DNA of 55,454 bases from JBFMFH01 sp040752275 (GTDB lineage Bacteria > Acidobacteriota > Vicinamibacteria > Vicinamibacterales > JAKQTR01), in NCBI GenBank assembly GCA_040752275.1, contig JBFMFH010000105.1:1-55454 (forward strand). Reading direction: 5' to 3'. The notes under the pieces were generated by a model, which saw only the letters and a list, made by a program, of their open reading frames with translations, had not been told where the DNA came from and made no database searches. Every line of letters starts with the position of its first letter. Position 1 is the stretch's first letter. Below, piece after piece: positions 43,868 through 52,787 of the stretch. Both the position numbers and the translations under genes were made by a program.

Positions 43868-44035
43868 ATGCCAAGCGGATCGGTCGAAGTGAAGTCGGAG
43901 CCACGGGGAGGCCACTGGGTCGCGTGGGTCGTCAGGACACCCGAAGGCAAGCCGGACAAGTCAGTCCTCATCGTCGGCCAGACGCGGGCCGAAGCCGAGG
44001 CCCGTGCCAGGGACTGGGCCGAAGGCAGGGTCTGA
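43868..44035 (+). CDS. 55-aa small protein overlapping the addA 3' end
   Basis: MPSGSVEVKSEPRGGHWVAW, then VVRTPEGKPDKSVLIVGQT and RAEAEARARDWAEGRV. The pattern of a tryptophan-bearing strand, KPD.S..LV.......EA...AR.WA, is typical of a small conserved protein, and the frame is free of stops on GC-rich DNA where the opposite strand codes for AddA's tail. 75 bp overlap tail to tail with addA. Function unknown. Confidence 0.5.
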   Translation: MPSGSVEVKSEPRGGHWVAWVVRTPEGKPDKSVLIVGQTRAEAEARARDWAEGRV

Positions 44036-47000
44036 GGCCCCCGGGGCCGGATAGACCAGCTTCCCTTCGACCCGGGCGCCGGGACACAGGGCGCGCACGG
44101 CCCGTTCGTACACCGCCAACTGTTCCGCGTCCGCCCTTCGCGGTGAGCCCGCCTTGAAGTCCAGCACGACGATTGCCCCGCCGGGCTGGATGGCGATGCA
44201 ATCGATGACCCCCCGCACGATGCCACGGCCGTCAGCCTCACGCATCGAGAATGGCACCTCGTAGTGGCACTCGGCCTGGTCCAGCACCGCCCGAACGCCG
44301 GGCTGCGATCGCATGGAACGGAAGATGGTCGCGGCTTCGTGAGTGACCCGAGACGTCTCGTCGAGAGACTGGCGCTCGGCTTCGTCGAGCAGCCGGCCGG
44401 CCTGGTCCTGGAGCTCCTCGACCGTGGCGCCGGCGGAAGCGGTCGTCTGGAACAGCCGGTGGATCAGGCGTCCGGCGATCGCGGCGTGCCGGACCTTCAG
44501 ACTATCCGGCGCACGGCCTCGATCGCCGGTCGATGCCGTCAACGTCGTCACCGCCGTCCGCGTGACCGGAGCGTGCCCGTTGAGAATCGCCGGGTGGACA
44601 TTCGGGGCCGTGTCCCCCGGTACTGCCGCCCACGCGGTGTCAGCGGCGCGGCCGTCGTCGGCTCCCGCCGCCGGCCGGCACACGCGGAAGTGGTGCCGCC
44701 CGCCTGACGCGGCGACCCACTCGACACCAGCGATCTCGTGCGGCTCTGCTCCGGCTTGTTCGAACAACCGCTTGACGCTCGCCGGGAGAACCTCTCCCAG
44801 ACTTCCCTTCCCGGGCTGGAAACGCCCGTCCTCCAGGGACGACGAGAGGTAGAGGCGGTCGCGGGCCCGCGTGACGGCGACATAGAGCAGCCGCTTGGTC
44901 TCTTCCCGATCTCGAGCCAGTGCATCCTCATCGAACGCGGTGTGGAAATCCCCCACGGCAACGGCCTCAGCCGGCGGCGCGCCGGGAGCGACGCGGATCG
45001 GGTCCGTGTGTCCGCCGGTCCCCCGGGCGAGGTTGACGGCGAAGACGATGGGGAACTCGAGTCCCTTCGCGGCATGCACGGTCATCAGGTTGACCGCGTC
45101 GAGGGCATCGACGACCGCATTCGATTCGTCGCCGGCCGACATCCGCTCGAGGTGCGCAGCCAGGCGGGCAAGCGTGAGGTAGCCGCGATTCTGGAGCCGG
45201 CGCACGAGGGCCCTAAGCTTCTTCACGTTCTCTCGCGATTGAGGCAGCCGCGGCCCGCGCAGCTCGGCGCTGTACCCGGTGTCGCCGAGGACACGGTCGA
45301 TGAGTTCGGCCGGAGGCACACGGTCGGCGAGCGCCAGCCAGGCTGCGACGCCCGACCGCACCTGGTCGAGCACGCGGCGGTCTTCGTCGTCCAACTGCAC
45401 GGTAGAGGCGGGGGGCTCGCGTGCGGTCAGCGCCCGGGCCAGTCCGGGCGCCAGCCGCTGGAGGCCCCGATCCGAGAGCCGGGCGATGCGGGAACGGAGC
45501 AGCGCGGCGGCACGCAGATCCGACGCGGGATCGGCGAGGAACCGGACGACCGAGACGATGTCGAGGATCTCGTCCGTGTCGAAGAAGCCGAGGCCCTTGT
45601 AGACGTAGGTGGGCACCGCGCGCGTTTCGAGGGCCTGCTCGAATTCACGGTGGCTCTCCCGCGTCCGGAACAGAATGGCGATGTCGCCAGGCCGCGCCGG
45701 GCGTCGCAGGCCGGTCTGCCGGTCGCGAACCAGCGTTCTGCCGATCAGGCGGGCGATCTCGGCCGCCACCGCGCCGGCGCAGGCCCGGACGCCGGCGCCC
45801 GGAGCCAGGCCAAGCGGCGAACCGTCCTCTTCCTCGACACCTCCGGCCGCCACCGGGAACCGGTCGGCCGCCTCGAACCTGAACGCGTCGGCACGCCCGG
45901 TCTCCTTGTCGAGGTCATCGAACAGATCGTTGGCGAACGCGAGCAGCGCGGGCACCGATCGGAAGCTGTGGGAAATGCTGTGCCCGACGTCGCCATCGGG
46001 CCGGAGCGCGCCGACGAATCCGGCGGCCTCGCCGAGCACCGCCACCTCGGCGTCGCGAAAGCCGTAGATGGACTGCTTCCGGTCGCCGACGATGAAGATG
46101 GACGGCGGGAGGGGCGCGTCTTGGGACATGCCCAGCCCCTCGCCCCAACTGCGCACCAGCAGCCGGATGAGTTCCCATTGCGCCCGCGAGGTGTCCTGGA
46201 ACTCGTCGACGAGCACGTGCTGGTAGCGCGACTCGAGGAGGTACCGGCTCCTGCCGAACTCGGGCATCCCGTCGAGCATCGCACGCGCCTGTGCGAGGAG
46301 GCCGGCGAAGTCGAGGACGCCGTGGGCATCCAGCGTCCGGCGGTACTGATCGGCCGCGATGCCGAACACGCGCCGGACGGCACGGGACAGCACGGCGTTC
46401 AGGTCGCGGCGCAGCGCGCGAATCGCGTCGCCGACCGCCGGCGTGATCCGGGACGCAGCAGCCCAGTGGTCGCGGCGCGCGGCATCTCCCGGGTACTCGT
46501 GTTTCTTACAGGGCGGCTGCCTGCGCGCGTCGCCGGCCGTCGTGAACAGGTGGGCTTCCAGCCGGGCGACGAGCGCCCGCAGGCGGGCCGCTTCGATCGC
46601 CGGCTCCTGCCCCGACCCGGACCCCACCAGATCGCGCAGGTCCGCGGCCAGCAGCGCGAAGCGCGGGTTCCCCACCGGCCCTCGTGCGAGGAACCCGTCG
46701 AATCCCCCCTCGACCGACACGAGCGCGTCCCGGATCCGCCTGGCCGCATCGGCGCATGCCCGCGCCACGGTCAGATCCTTCGGCGTGACACCCAGCACGC
46801 GTCTCAGCGCCTCCTCGGCCACGAGCCGCCGGTCGAGCAGCGCCGCGAGTCCCTCGCGAAGCCGCGCCTCGCCCAGTTGCGCGAACAGCAGGGCGATGTC
46901 GGGATCGGTGCGGGACTGCTTGCGACAGATGCGCAACGCCTTGTCGAGCGCCTCATCGGCGAGGCGGGGCAGCGCCGTCTCATCGGCGATATCGAAGCCG

Positions 47001-47416
47001 GGATCGACGTCCGCTTCCAAGGGGAACTCGTGGAGCAGAGACAGGCAGAACGCATCGATCGTGCTGATGGCCACGTCGCCCAGCCGATCGGCGAGCCGCC
47101 GGCGCGCCGTCCTCGTGTCGTCCCGGCCGATCGCCTCCTCCCGCAGCCGCGCCGCGATGCGCTGCCTCATCTCAGCCGCGGCCTTTCGCGTGAAGGTGAT
47201 CGCCAGGATGTTGGCTGGCTCGACGCCGGCGGCGGCGAGCCGCAGGTAGCGGTCGACGAGCACGCGGGTCTTGCCGGTCCCGGCCGATGCCTCGAGGACG
47301 ACGTTGCGGCGCGGGTCGACGGCGGCGTCCCTCGCCGTCTGGTCGGAGGGCCGTGTCGGCTGGTGCCAGGCGGATCTGTCGCCGAACGGCAGCGGAAGGC
47401 TAGGGGTCTTCGACAT
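43961..47416 (-). CDS. addA: AddA-type helicase-nuclease
   Basis: 1151-aa UvrD-superfamily 1A helicase with a C-terminal PD-(D/E)XK nuclease; with AddB it processes double-strand ends for RecA repair (RecBCD replacement). Walker A ASAGTGKTRVLVD near residue 45, motif Ia AITFTRKAAAEM, Walker B VDEFQDTSRAQWELI, motif III GDRKQSIYGFRDAE, motifs V/VI VMTVHAAKGLEFPIVF (here LMTVHAAKGLEF) and YVAVTRARDRLYLS, nuclease GVIDCIAIQPGGAIVVLDFK. It overlaps addB by 17 bp, downstream of it. Confidence 0.92.
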   Translation of the reverse strand: MSKTPSLPLPFGDRSAWHQPTRPSDQTARDAAVDPRRNVVLEASAGTGKTRVLVDRYLRLAAAGVEPANILAITFTRKAAAEMRQRIAARLREEAIGRDDTRTARRRLADRLGDVAISTIDAFCLSLLHEFPLEADVDPGFDIADETALPRLADEALDKALRICRKQSRTDPDIALLFAQLGEARLREGLAALLDRRLVAEEALRRVLGVTPKDLTVARACADAARRIRDALVSVEGGFDGFLARGPVGNPRFALLAADLRDLVGSGSGQEPAIEAARLRALVARLEAHLFTTAGDARRQPPCKKHEYPGDAARRDHWAAASRITPAVGDAIRALRRDLNAVLSRAVRRVFGIAADQYRRTLDAHGVLDFAGLLAQARAMLDGMPEFGRSRYLLESRYQHVLVDEFQDTSRAQWELIRLLVRSWGEGLGMSQDAPLPPSIFIVGDRKQSIYGFRDAEVAVLGEAAGFVGALRPDGDVGHSISHSFRSVPALLAFANDLFDDLDKETGRADAFRFEAADRFPVAAGGVEEEDGSPLGLAPGAGVRACAGAVAAEIARLIGRTLVRDRQTGLRRPARPGDIAILFRTRESHREFEQALETRAVPTYVYKGLGFFDTDEILDIVSVVRFLADPASDLRAAALLRSRIARLSDRGLQRLAPGLARALTAREPPASTVQLDDEDRRVLDQVRSGVAAWLALADRVPPAELIDRVLGDTGYSAELRGPRLPQSRENVKKLRALVRRLQNRGYLTLARLAAHLERMSAGDESNAVVDALDAVNLMTVHAAKGLEFPIVFAVNLARGTGGHTDPIRVAPGAPPAEAVAVGDFHTAFDEDALARDREETKRLLYVAVTRARDRLYLSSSLEDGRFQPGKGSLGEVLPASVKRLFEQAGAEPHEIAGVEWVAASGGRHHFRVCRPAAGADDGRAADTAWAAVPGDTAPNVHPAILNGHAPVTRTAVTTLTASTGDRGRAPDSLKVRHAAIAGRLIHRLFQTTASAGATVEELQDQAGRLLDEAERQSLDETSRVTHEAATIFRSMRSQPGVRAVLDQAECHYEVPFSMREADGRGIVRGVIDCIAIQPGGAIVVLDFKAGSPRRADAEQLAVYERAVRALCPGARVEGKLVYPAPGASDPAFGPVPGTGLGFGPRLADDED

Positions 47417-50348
47417 AGTCCTTCCTGCAGACCCCGGGAAACGGACACGTCGTGCACTCGTGCCGGTCGGCGGGTGCGGGCGGGAACACGCCGCGTTCGA
47501 TGTGTTCCACGGCGTCGACCAGCCTGGCCTCGCCGCAAGCCAGGTCCGCGTCGAGGGACGACCGGCTGCGGGACACGGGCACGTCGTTCGGGGGCTTGCC
47601 GAACGTCACATAGCCTGCGTCAGTTGGAACCCAGTCGCGGCCGCGGTGCCCCGCGAGTTTCGACCGCACCGCTGCCGCGTACGCCGGAAGCTGCACGGCA
47701 CGCGCCGGCTTCGGCGCCCGCGAGAGCTTGTAGTCCACCAGCCTGAACGTGCCGTCGTCGAGCAGGTCGACCCGGTCCGCCCGCGCCCTCAGCGCCAGCA
47801 CCCTGGTCCCGAACCCGCATCGCAGCTCGGTGTCGCCGTCCAGGGAGAACTCGAGCAGCCGCTCGACGACCGCGCCCGGCCGGCCGATCTCGACCTGGAA
47901 CACGATCTCGCCAACCCCGACCGCCACGGGCGAGCCGAGCAGGCTCGCACGCTGGAGGGCCGCGTCGGCCGCGGGCAACGTCGAGGCCAGTTCCTCGACG
48001 ACCTGCGCGAAGATCCGGCGCGCGTCCGGCAGGTTCTCGACGGTGATGGCTCCGCGGCCCGATCGCTGCCACCGGTCGAAGAACCGCTGCAGGGCGTCGT
48101 GCGCGAGCTTCCCTCGGGTCCGGGGGCTGAGAGACTCCTCGTCTTCCGGCTCCTCGGCGAGCCGCAGCACATCGGCCGCGAAGTATCTGAACGGGCAGTC
48201 GAGATACCGGTCGATCGCACTCACCCTGTACGCGGCCCTCGCGGCGCCGTCGGACCGGCCGTGGAACCGCGGATCCGACGCCGGCGTCCGTCCGGCACGC
48301 AGCGCGACCCAGCCCCGGGTGGATTCGGGCAGCAGATCGGCTGGCAGAGACCCGCGCTCCAGCGCCTCGCTCAACAGCCAGCTGCCCGCCGGGACGGGTT
48401 CGTCTTCGATCGTGGTGAGGCCGAGAGTGTCCAGCTCGTCGAGGAACGTCGAGGGCTCGACAATCGTGTCGTGGTCCAGCAGGAAGCTGGAAACGGACAC
48501 ACGCGATTCGGCGAGGCTCACGAGGTCTTCGAACTCCGACCTGGCGGCGGCCCGGACGTCATCGTCGTCGGGCCAGCCCAGGTTCCTGAGGAACGAGGCG
48601 GGAAAGAAGATGTTGCGGCGTCTCGCCCCCGGCCAGTCGGGCTGCACGAGGCCGGCCAGGTACACGCGATCCAGCCTCGCGAAGCGCGCCGCCTGGGCAT
48701 CGAGCAACTGGAGGCCGCCTTCTCCGGCGCTCGGTGAGAAGGTCTGATCCTCGATCCAGCGCCGGATGCGCGAGACGGTGTCGGCGAACGCACAGGGATC
48801 GTCGTTCCATGCCAGGTGGGCCTCGCGAAGTCCCGCCAGGACTCCCCGGACGGCCGCTCTCGCCCGCAGGGAGCGATCCCGCGTCCGGTCCCCGAGACCC
48901 GTGGTGCTGTCGAACCGGTCGAGGAACCGCAGCAGAAGATCGATCTGTTCGGCAGGTCGCGCCTCGGTCTCCACCGGCGCGAGTGCGCGCGCGATGCCGG
49001 CTGCGGCCCGGGCTGCGGCCATCAGACTCGACGAGGGTGCATCCGGCTGGCCGGCGCGTCTCTCCCACTCGCCGGTCAGGCGGACCAGTTCGGCTGCGCC
49101 ACCCAGGAAGCGAGCGTCGCTGAGCGCCCGGTCGAGCGCGGCCACATCCCGAGGCCGCAGGGCCGGCCCATCCGGCGTCCAGGCGAAATGCGGTGACCGG
49201 AGCACGGCCGTCACGGCCTCGCGGGAGAATCCGGACTCGACGCATTCGATCACCAGATCCAGCGCGGCCGCGTACGGCTCGGCGGCCAGGGGCAGCGCAT
49301 CGAACGTGTCGTAGGGCAGGGCCGCATCCCTGAACACCTGGGCGGCCAGGTAGACGTAGGGCAGCGGCCGTCTGAACACCACTCCGGTTCTCGACAGCGC
49401 CGCGCCGCTCCCGCGCGCCAAGCCCGCCCGGACGCTCCGGGCGATCGCGGCGACTTCCTCTTCCCGATCGCGATGCTGGGCGAACCGCCGGCCCGAGCCA
49501 TCGGGCGGAACCACCAGCGCGGGCCGCCGCGAGCCGGCGCCTTGATCGCGCACTTCGGCCAGGTTCGGGAGCCACCGCCTCAGTCGGGGCAGGAGGCCGG
49601 CGGCGAGCGAGGCTTCGGTTGCGACGATGTCGATGCGGGCGAGGCCGTTGATACGGGTCAGCAGATCGAAGTCAGAGGGCCAGAGGCCGCCGGGGTCGAC
49701 GGCGGCGTCTGCCGCGGCCACGATGACGTGCCGGAACGGCGAGTCGGAGGCGGCCAGCAGCAGCTCTCGCGCCACGTGCTCGTCGGCACGCCCGCCTTCG
49801 GCGACGCGCCGCTCGTACCCGCGAAAAGCCTCGCTCAGGAACTGGGCCTGCTCGAGCATGCGCGCGGCCCCGTGGTCCGTCTCGAGCGACGGCGTGAACG
49901 TTTCGCCTGCGGTGCGTTCGAGATCGTCGACCGACCGCCCGTGGCGGCGCAGCGCATCGTAGAGGGCGAGCATTTCCCCGACGTGCCCGGGCCTGAGCCG
50001 AAACGGCGGCGCGAATCCGGCTGAGGTGGTCGCGCGGGCAGCCGCTTCGAGGATCACCTCGCGCTCGTGTGGACTCAGTACCTGCGGAAGCGCGGGCAGC
50101 GAAGCCCGGAGCCGCTCGAGCCACTCGCTTCTCGTCACGAGATGGGGTATGACCACGGCGCTTCCGGGCGCCGGGCTGGCGTCCTCGAGTGCGCGTCTCA
50201 GGTGCTCGCCTGCCGACCGGGTCGGGACGAGTACCGCGGTCTGTCGCACGGACGACAGTGATCGGACGTCGATCAGCCGCAGGACGGTCTCCCGAAACGG
50301 CTGGAGTCCCTGCACGCCGATCAGGTGGGTCGCACGCGGCGTGATCAC
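47400..50348 (-). CDS. addB: AddB-type helicase-like nuclease
   Basis: 982 aa. The N-terminal part is an inactivated helicase fold (TAVLVPTRSAGEHLRRALED, no Walker A), with the iron-sulfur nuclease at the C-terminus: LDCPFRYFAADVL supplies one Cys, RADRVDLLDDGTFRLVDYKL is the D...DYK nuclease core, and ECTTCPFPGVCRKDY supplies the remaining cysteines. It binds AddA. Start GTG 50348 overlaps the upstream stop (GTGA), so the secreted protein upstream, addB and addA read as one transcript. Confidence 0.9.
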   Translation of the reverse strand: MITPRATHLIGVQGLQPFRETVLRLIDVRSLSSVRQTAVLVPTRSAGEHLRRALEDASPAPGSAVVIPHLVTRSEWLERLRASLPALPQVLSPHEREVILEAAARATTSAGFAPPFRLRPGHVGEMLALYDALRRHGRSVDDLERTAGETFTPSLETDHGAARMLEQAQFLSEAFRGYERRVAEGGRADEHVARELLLAASDSPFRHVIVAAADAAVDPGGLWPSDFDLLTRINGLARIDIVATEASLAAGLLPRLRRWLPNLAEVRDQGAGSRRPALVVPPDGSGRRFAQHRDREEEVAAIARSVRAGLARGSGAALSRTGVVFRRPLPYVYLAAQVFRDAALPYDTFDALPLAAEPYAAALDLVIECVESGFSREAVTAVLRSPHFAWTPDGPALRPRDVAALDRALSDARFLGGAAELVRLTGEWERRAGQPDAPSSSLMAAARAAAGIARALAPVETEARPAEQIDLLLRFLDRFDSTTGLGDRTRDRSLRARAAVRGVLAGLREAHLAWNDDPCAFADTVSRIRRWIEDQTFSPSAGEGGLQLLDAQAARFARLDRVYLAGLVQPDWPGARRRNIFFPASFLRNLGWPDDDDVRAAARSEFEDLVSLAESRVSVSSFLLDHDTIVEPSTFLDELDTLGLTTIEDEPVPAGSWLLSEALERGSLPADLLPESTRGWVALRAGRTPASDPRFHGRSDGAARAAYRVSAIDRYLDCPFRYFAADVLRLAEEPEDEESLSPRTRGKLAHDALQRFFDRWQRSGRGAITVENLPDARRIFAQVVEELASTLPAADAALQRASLLGSPVAVGVGEIVFQVEIGRPGAVVERLLEFSLDGDTELRCGFGTRVLALRARADRVDLLDDGTFRLVDYKLSRAPKPARAVQLPAYAAAVRSKLAGHRGRDWVPTDAGYVTFGKPPNDVPVSRSRSSLDADLACGEARLVDAVEHIERGVFPPAPADRHECTTCPFPGVCRKDYVEDP

Positions 50349-51763
50349 CGGGTTCGGGGTACCTCGAAGAAGTCGCCAATCGCCGCCCGCGCGCGGGTCA
50401 GCAGCAGCTGCGCTCCGGCCGCGGCCGCCGACGCATTCCGGGCCGCCTCGGCATTCCTGGTCCCGACCGCCTGGCGTCGGAGGCGTGTAGCCTCCTGCAT
50501 CAGACGGATTGAGGTCAGGAGGTTCTCGTGGGCCGCCAGGAGTTCGGAGGGCGCCGCCAGCCCCAAGAGCGACGTGGCGTGAGTGTCGAGTGCCTTCGAG
50601 ATCTGGGTCAGGCGCCGCTGGCCCGGGCTGCCCAGCCCTCGAATGGCTGTCATGTCGCGCTCCATCTGCCGCACGCCGCGGAACACCGTCAACGTCCCGC
50701 GGCGGTACGCGGCGTGCTCTTCGAGGCGCCGCGCTGAGAGCTGCAGCGCGAGACGCCGGCGCTGAGCCAGACGCGAGTACGACTCGAGGGTGGCGACCAG
50801 TGCCGCCATCTGGCCCGGCCGCTCCCGACCGAGCTTCTCGTCCTCTCGCCGGACCTTGTCGAGGAGACGCCCGATGCCCTCCGCGTCGCCGCGGCCCGCA
50901 CGCGACACGGCTTCGTCAAGGGCCGATTGCACGAGCCGCGAGTAGCGCCGGTCGGCGCGCTGGTCGGCGCGAAGCAGCGCTTCGACGGCCGTGCGCCGGG
51001 CCGCCGCCCACGCCCGCGGAAGATCGCGGCGCTTCGGCGCCAGAACGGACAGGATCGCCTGCTGCAGCGGCACCCGCTCCGCCGGGACGTCGGACAGACG
51101 GGCCACCGCCATCGCCTGCTCGATCGACTCCTGAGGCGTGGGCTCCGGCAGGATGGGTTCCGACGGAGCCTCGGTCGTGGCCACGAGATCGATCGTGAAC
51201 GACTGCTCTCCCAGGTCCGCCCTGATGCCGGTGATCGTCTCGTCGACGAGGAACACCAACTCGCGCACGTCGGCCGCCCGGTAGCCATAGTGGCGGCGCG
51301 GCCACTCGACAACGCGGCTGCGGAGCCGTTCGGCGACGGCGAGGCGTCGCGCCGGGCCGAGGGAGGCAGCCACGTCCGCCAGGGCCTGCGCGACCTCCGA
51401 GGTCAACGCGGCGAATTCGGCCTCGCCGCGCGTGTCCGCATAGCGCTTCGCGCGGACGGCGTCGGCGTAGCGGGTCGTGCGATCCCAATCGATCACATGG
51501 TCGGGCAGGCTCACGAGCTGCCCGGGCGAAGGTCCGTCCGACAATCCGACAGGCAGCGTGAAGACGACTCGCCCGCCTGCGCGCGTGCACTCGCCCAGGG
51601 TGACGATGGGCGTGCCATCCTTGAGGAAGAGGCGGAACGCGAGGGCGCCGGGGGGTGAGTCCGATGCGGCGAACGCGGCCCCGCTCAAAGTGCCGCTGCC
51701 GGCCAGCAGCGTCACGAGCGCCAGCGCCGGTCGCCACGCACGGGAACCGCAGGAACTCAGCAT
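50345..51763 (-). CDS. Secreted helical protein of unknown function
   Basis: 472 aa from ATG 51763. Signal peptide ending about SGAAFAASD, then a mixed region (RLFLKDGTPIVTLGECTRAG) and long Arg/Ala/Leu-rich helices with coiled-coil character to the end (ALLRADQRADRRYSRLVQSA, LQLSARRLEEHAAYRRG). It belongs to no family I recognise. Its stop overlaps addB (GTGA), an odd partner for a DNA-repair gene. Confidence 0.75.
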   Translation of the reverse strand: MLSSCGSRAWRPALALVTLLAGSGTLSGAAFAASDSPPGALAFRLFLKDGTPIVTLGECTRAGGRVVFTLPVGLSDGPSPGQLVSLPDHVIDWDRTTRYADAVRAKRYADTRGEAEFAALTSEVAQALADVAASLGPARRLAVAERLRSRVVEWPRRHYGYRAADVRELVFLVDETITGIRADLGEQSFTIDLVATTEAPSEPILPEPTPQESIEQAMAVARLSDVPAERVPLQQAILSVLAPKRRDLPRAWAAARRTAVEALLRADQRADRRYSRLVQSALDEAVSRAGRGDAEGIGRLLDKVRREDEKLGRERPGQMAALVATLESYSRLAQRRRLALQLSARRLEEHAAYRRGTLTVFRGVRQMERDMTAIRGLGSPGQRRLTQISKALDTHATSLLGLAAPSELLAAHENLLTSIRLMQEATRLRRQAVGTRNAEAARNASAAAAGAQLLLTRARAAIGDFFEVPRTR

Positions 51764-51984
51764 CGGCGGTACGCGCGCCACCTCGTCCCGGGGCTCACGA
51801 GGGCGGACGATGATCGCTCCGGGCCCTCGGGCTGCCGTTGACGTCGCTCAGGCCAGGAAAGCCCGCGGCCGACGTCGCCGGCGCAGGGTCGACTCACATG
51901 TGCACCGGGCTTAACGTTAGCCCCCGCTCTGGTGGCCGTCAAGCCGGCGCTTTGCCGGCGCTCTGGGTATCATCTCGATACAGG

Positions 51985-52092
51985 TGTGGATAAGCTGTGG
52001 AACCGTCCGTGGAAAAGTTGTGGACGAGGCGACACGCCGATCCGCGAAGACCGATTGGGTCGGGCGTCCAGCGATTCTTGCACTGTGGATGA
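51985..52092. promoter_or_regulatory. Cluster of DnaA-box-like sites
   Basis: On the minus strand a perfect TTATCCACA (plus TGTGGATAA, 51985-51993). Related 9-mers lie at 51996-52004 (TGTGGAACC), 52008-52016 (CGTGGAAAA), 52019-52027 (TGTGGACGA) and 52084-52092 (TGTGGATGA, one mismatch). The first four start 11, 12 and 11 bp apart, i.e. on one face of the helix, all in the same orientation. It lies in a gene-free stretch (51764-52186), and gene direction switches from minus to plus across it. It could be oriC, a DnaA-titration site or DnaA control of the gene at 52187. No dnaA, dnaN or gyrB is in the window. Confidence 0.55.
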
Positions 52093-52113
52093 GGTTTTCG
52101 CGTATCCCTTCGC

Positions 52114-52141
52114 TTGATCGCACGTGCGGTGCGCGTAGAAT
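52114..52141 (+). promoter_or_regulatory. Sigma70-type promoter for the gene at 52187
   Basis: TTGATC, a 16-bp spacer, TAGAAT. Predicted start near 52148, about 40 nt before the ATG. It lies 22 bp from the last DnaA-like box. Confidence 0.55.
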
Positions 52142-52186
52142 CGACAGACTGTTTCTGACTCCTCACGCGTCGGCGGACGGCAGGAC

Positions 52187-52411
52187 ATGGCATCGGCAAC
52201 GCAACGATTCGAGCGCACCATCGGTGGTCAGCTCTACGTGATCGAGACATCTCCGGTGCAGGCCGGCCGCTGGCGGGCGCAGATTGCGCGGCGTCCCGGC
52301 ATGCCGTCCGCGCTCATGCCGTTCTACGGCTCGACGCCTGACGAAGCCGCGACGAGGCTCGAGCGCTGGCTTGCGCTGGCACACCACGTCCCGACCGAGC
52401 AGCCGGCCTGA
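52187..52411 (+). CDS. Small conserved hypothetical protein
   Basis: 74 aa: RFERTIGGQLYVIETSPVQA, then GRWRAQIARRPGMPSALMPF and YGSTPDEAATRLERWLALAH. Beta-rich start, then a helix; soluble. The TPDEAA..L..WL.LAH ending is a common shape for small proteins, but I cannot name a family. The ATG follows CGGCAGGAC, and a promoter lies just upstream. Confidence 0.65.
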   Translation: MASATQRFERTIGGQLYVIETSPVQAGRWRAQIARRPGMPSALMPFYGSTPDEAATRLERWLALAHHVPTEQPA

Positions 52412-52537
52412 CCTCGTCGCCCAGAGTCGCCCGGACGGCCAAGCCTACCGGGATCCAGCCACCGACCACCGCCGACCAGCGAGGGAGCCCTGTCCTGCCG
52501 GAGGTGAATGCGTTAGAATGGGGTCTCTGCCGAGCGT

Positions 52538-52613
52538 GGGCCTGTGGCGCAGCTGGGAGCGCGCCTGAATGGCATTCAGGAGGTCACCGGTTCGATCCCG
52601 GTCAGGTCCACCA
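52538..52613 (+). tRNA. tRNA-Ala (anticodon GGC)
   Basis: 76 nt folding as a cloverleaf: acceptor GGGCCTG / CAGGTCC (one G-U), D arm GCGC AGCTGGGA GCGC, anticodon stem CCTGA / TCAGG with loop ATGGCAT (anticodon GGC at 34-36), T arm ACCGG TTCGATC CCGGT, discriminator A, encoded CCA. Reads GCC/GCU codons. A TAGAAT at 52514-52519 is a likely -10. Confidence 0.95.
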
Positions 52614-52641
52614 ACCTCCGCTCCATGATCAGGCGGAGGTT
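52613..52641 (+). terminator. Hairpin immediately after tRNA-Ala
   Basis: 9-bp perfect stem AACCTCCGC / GCGGAGGTT with an 11-nt loop, starting at the tRNA end. No U-tract. Confidence 0.45.
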
Positions 52642-52686
52642 GTCCACCATCGCTTGGCCAGGTAACCGAGCCAAGCGACGGTGGAC
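52642..52686. other. Long inverted repeat between tRNA-Ala and hflK
   Basis: Two 16-nt arms, GTCCACCATCGCTTGG and CCAAGCGACGGTGGAC, pair at 15 of 16 positions around a 13-nt loop. It directly abuts the preceding hairpin and is not coding. It could be a second terminator, a processing site or a protein-binding palindrome. Confidence 0.6.
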
Positions 52687-52787
52687 CTCCCCTCCACGTT
52701 CATTCGGAGCTACGGTTGGCAGGCCCAGTCACGGCGGGTAGCGGGCCGGTGTCTCCTGGCACGCCGGCATCCTGAAAGGACCAGCCT

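Noticed and set aside
44738..47746. 1002-aa open frame opposite addA
   Set aside because: Shadow frame; all helicase and nuclease motifs are on the minus strand.
51764..52186. Firm call of the chromosome origin
   Set aside because: The DnaA-like boxes are real, but dnaA, dnaN and an obvious AT-rich unwinding element are absent, so only a candidate is reported.
52538..52686. tRNA-Ala as a prophage or island attachment site
   Set aside because: No integrase, no second copy of the tRNA 3' end, and flanking genes are ordinary.
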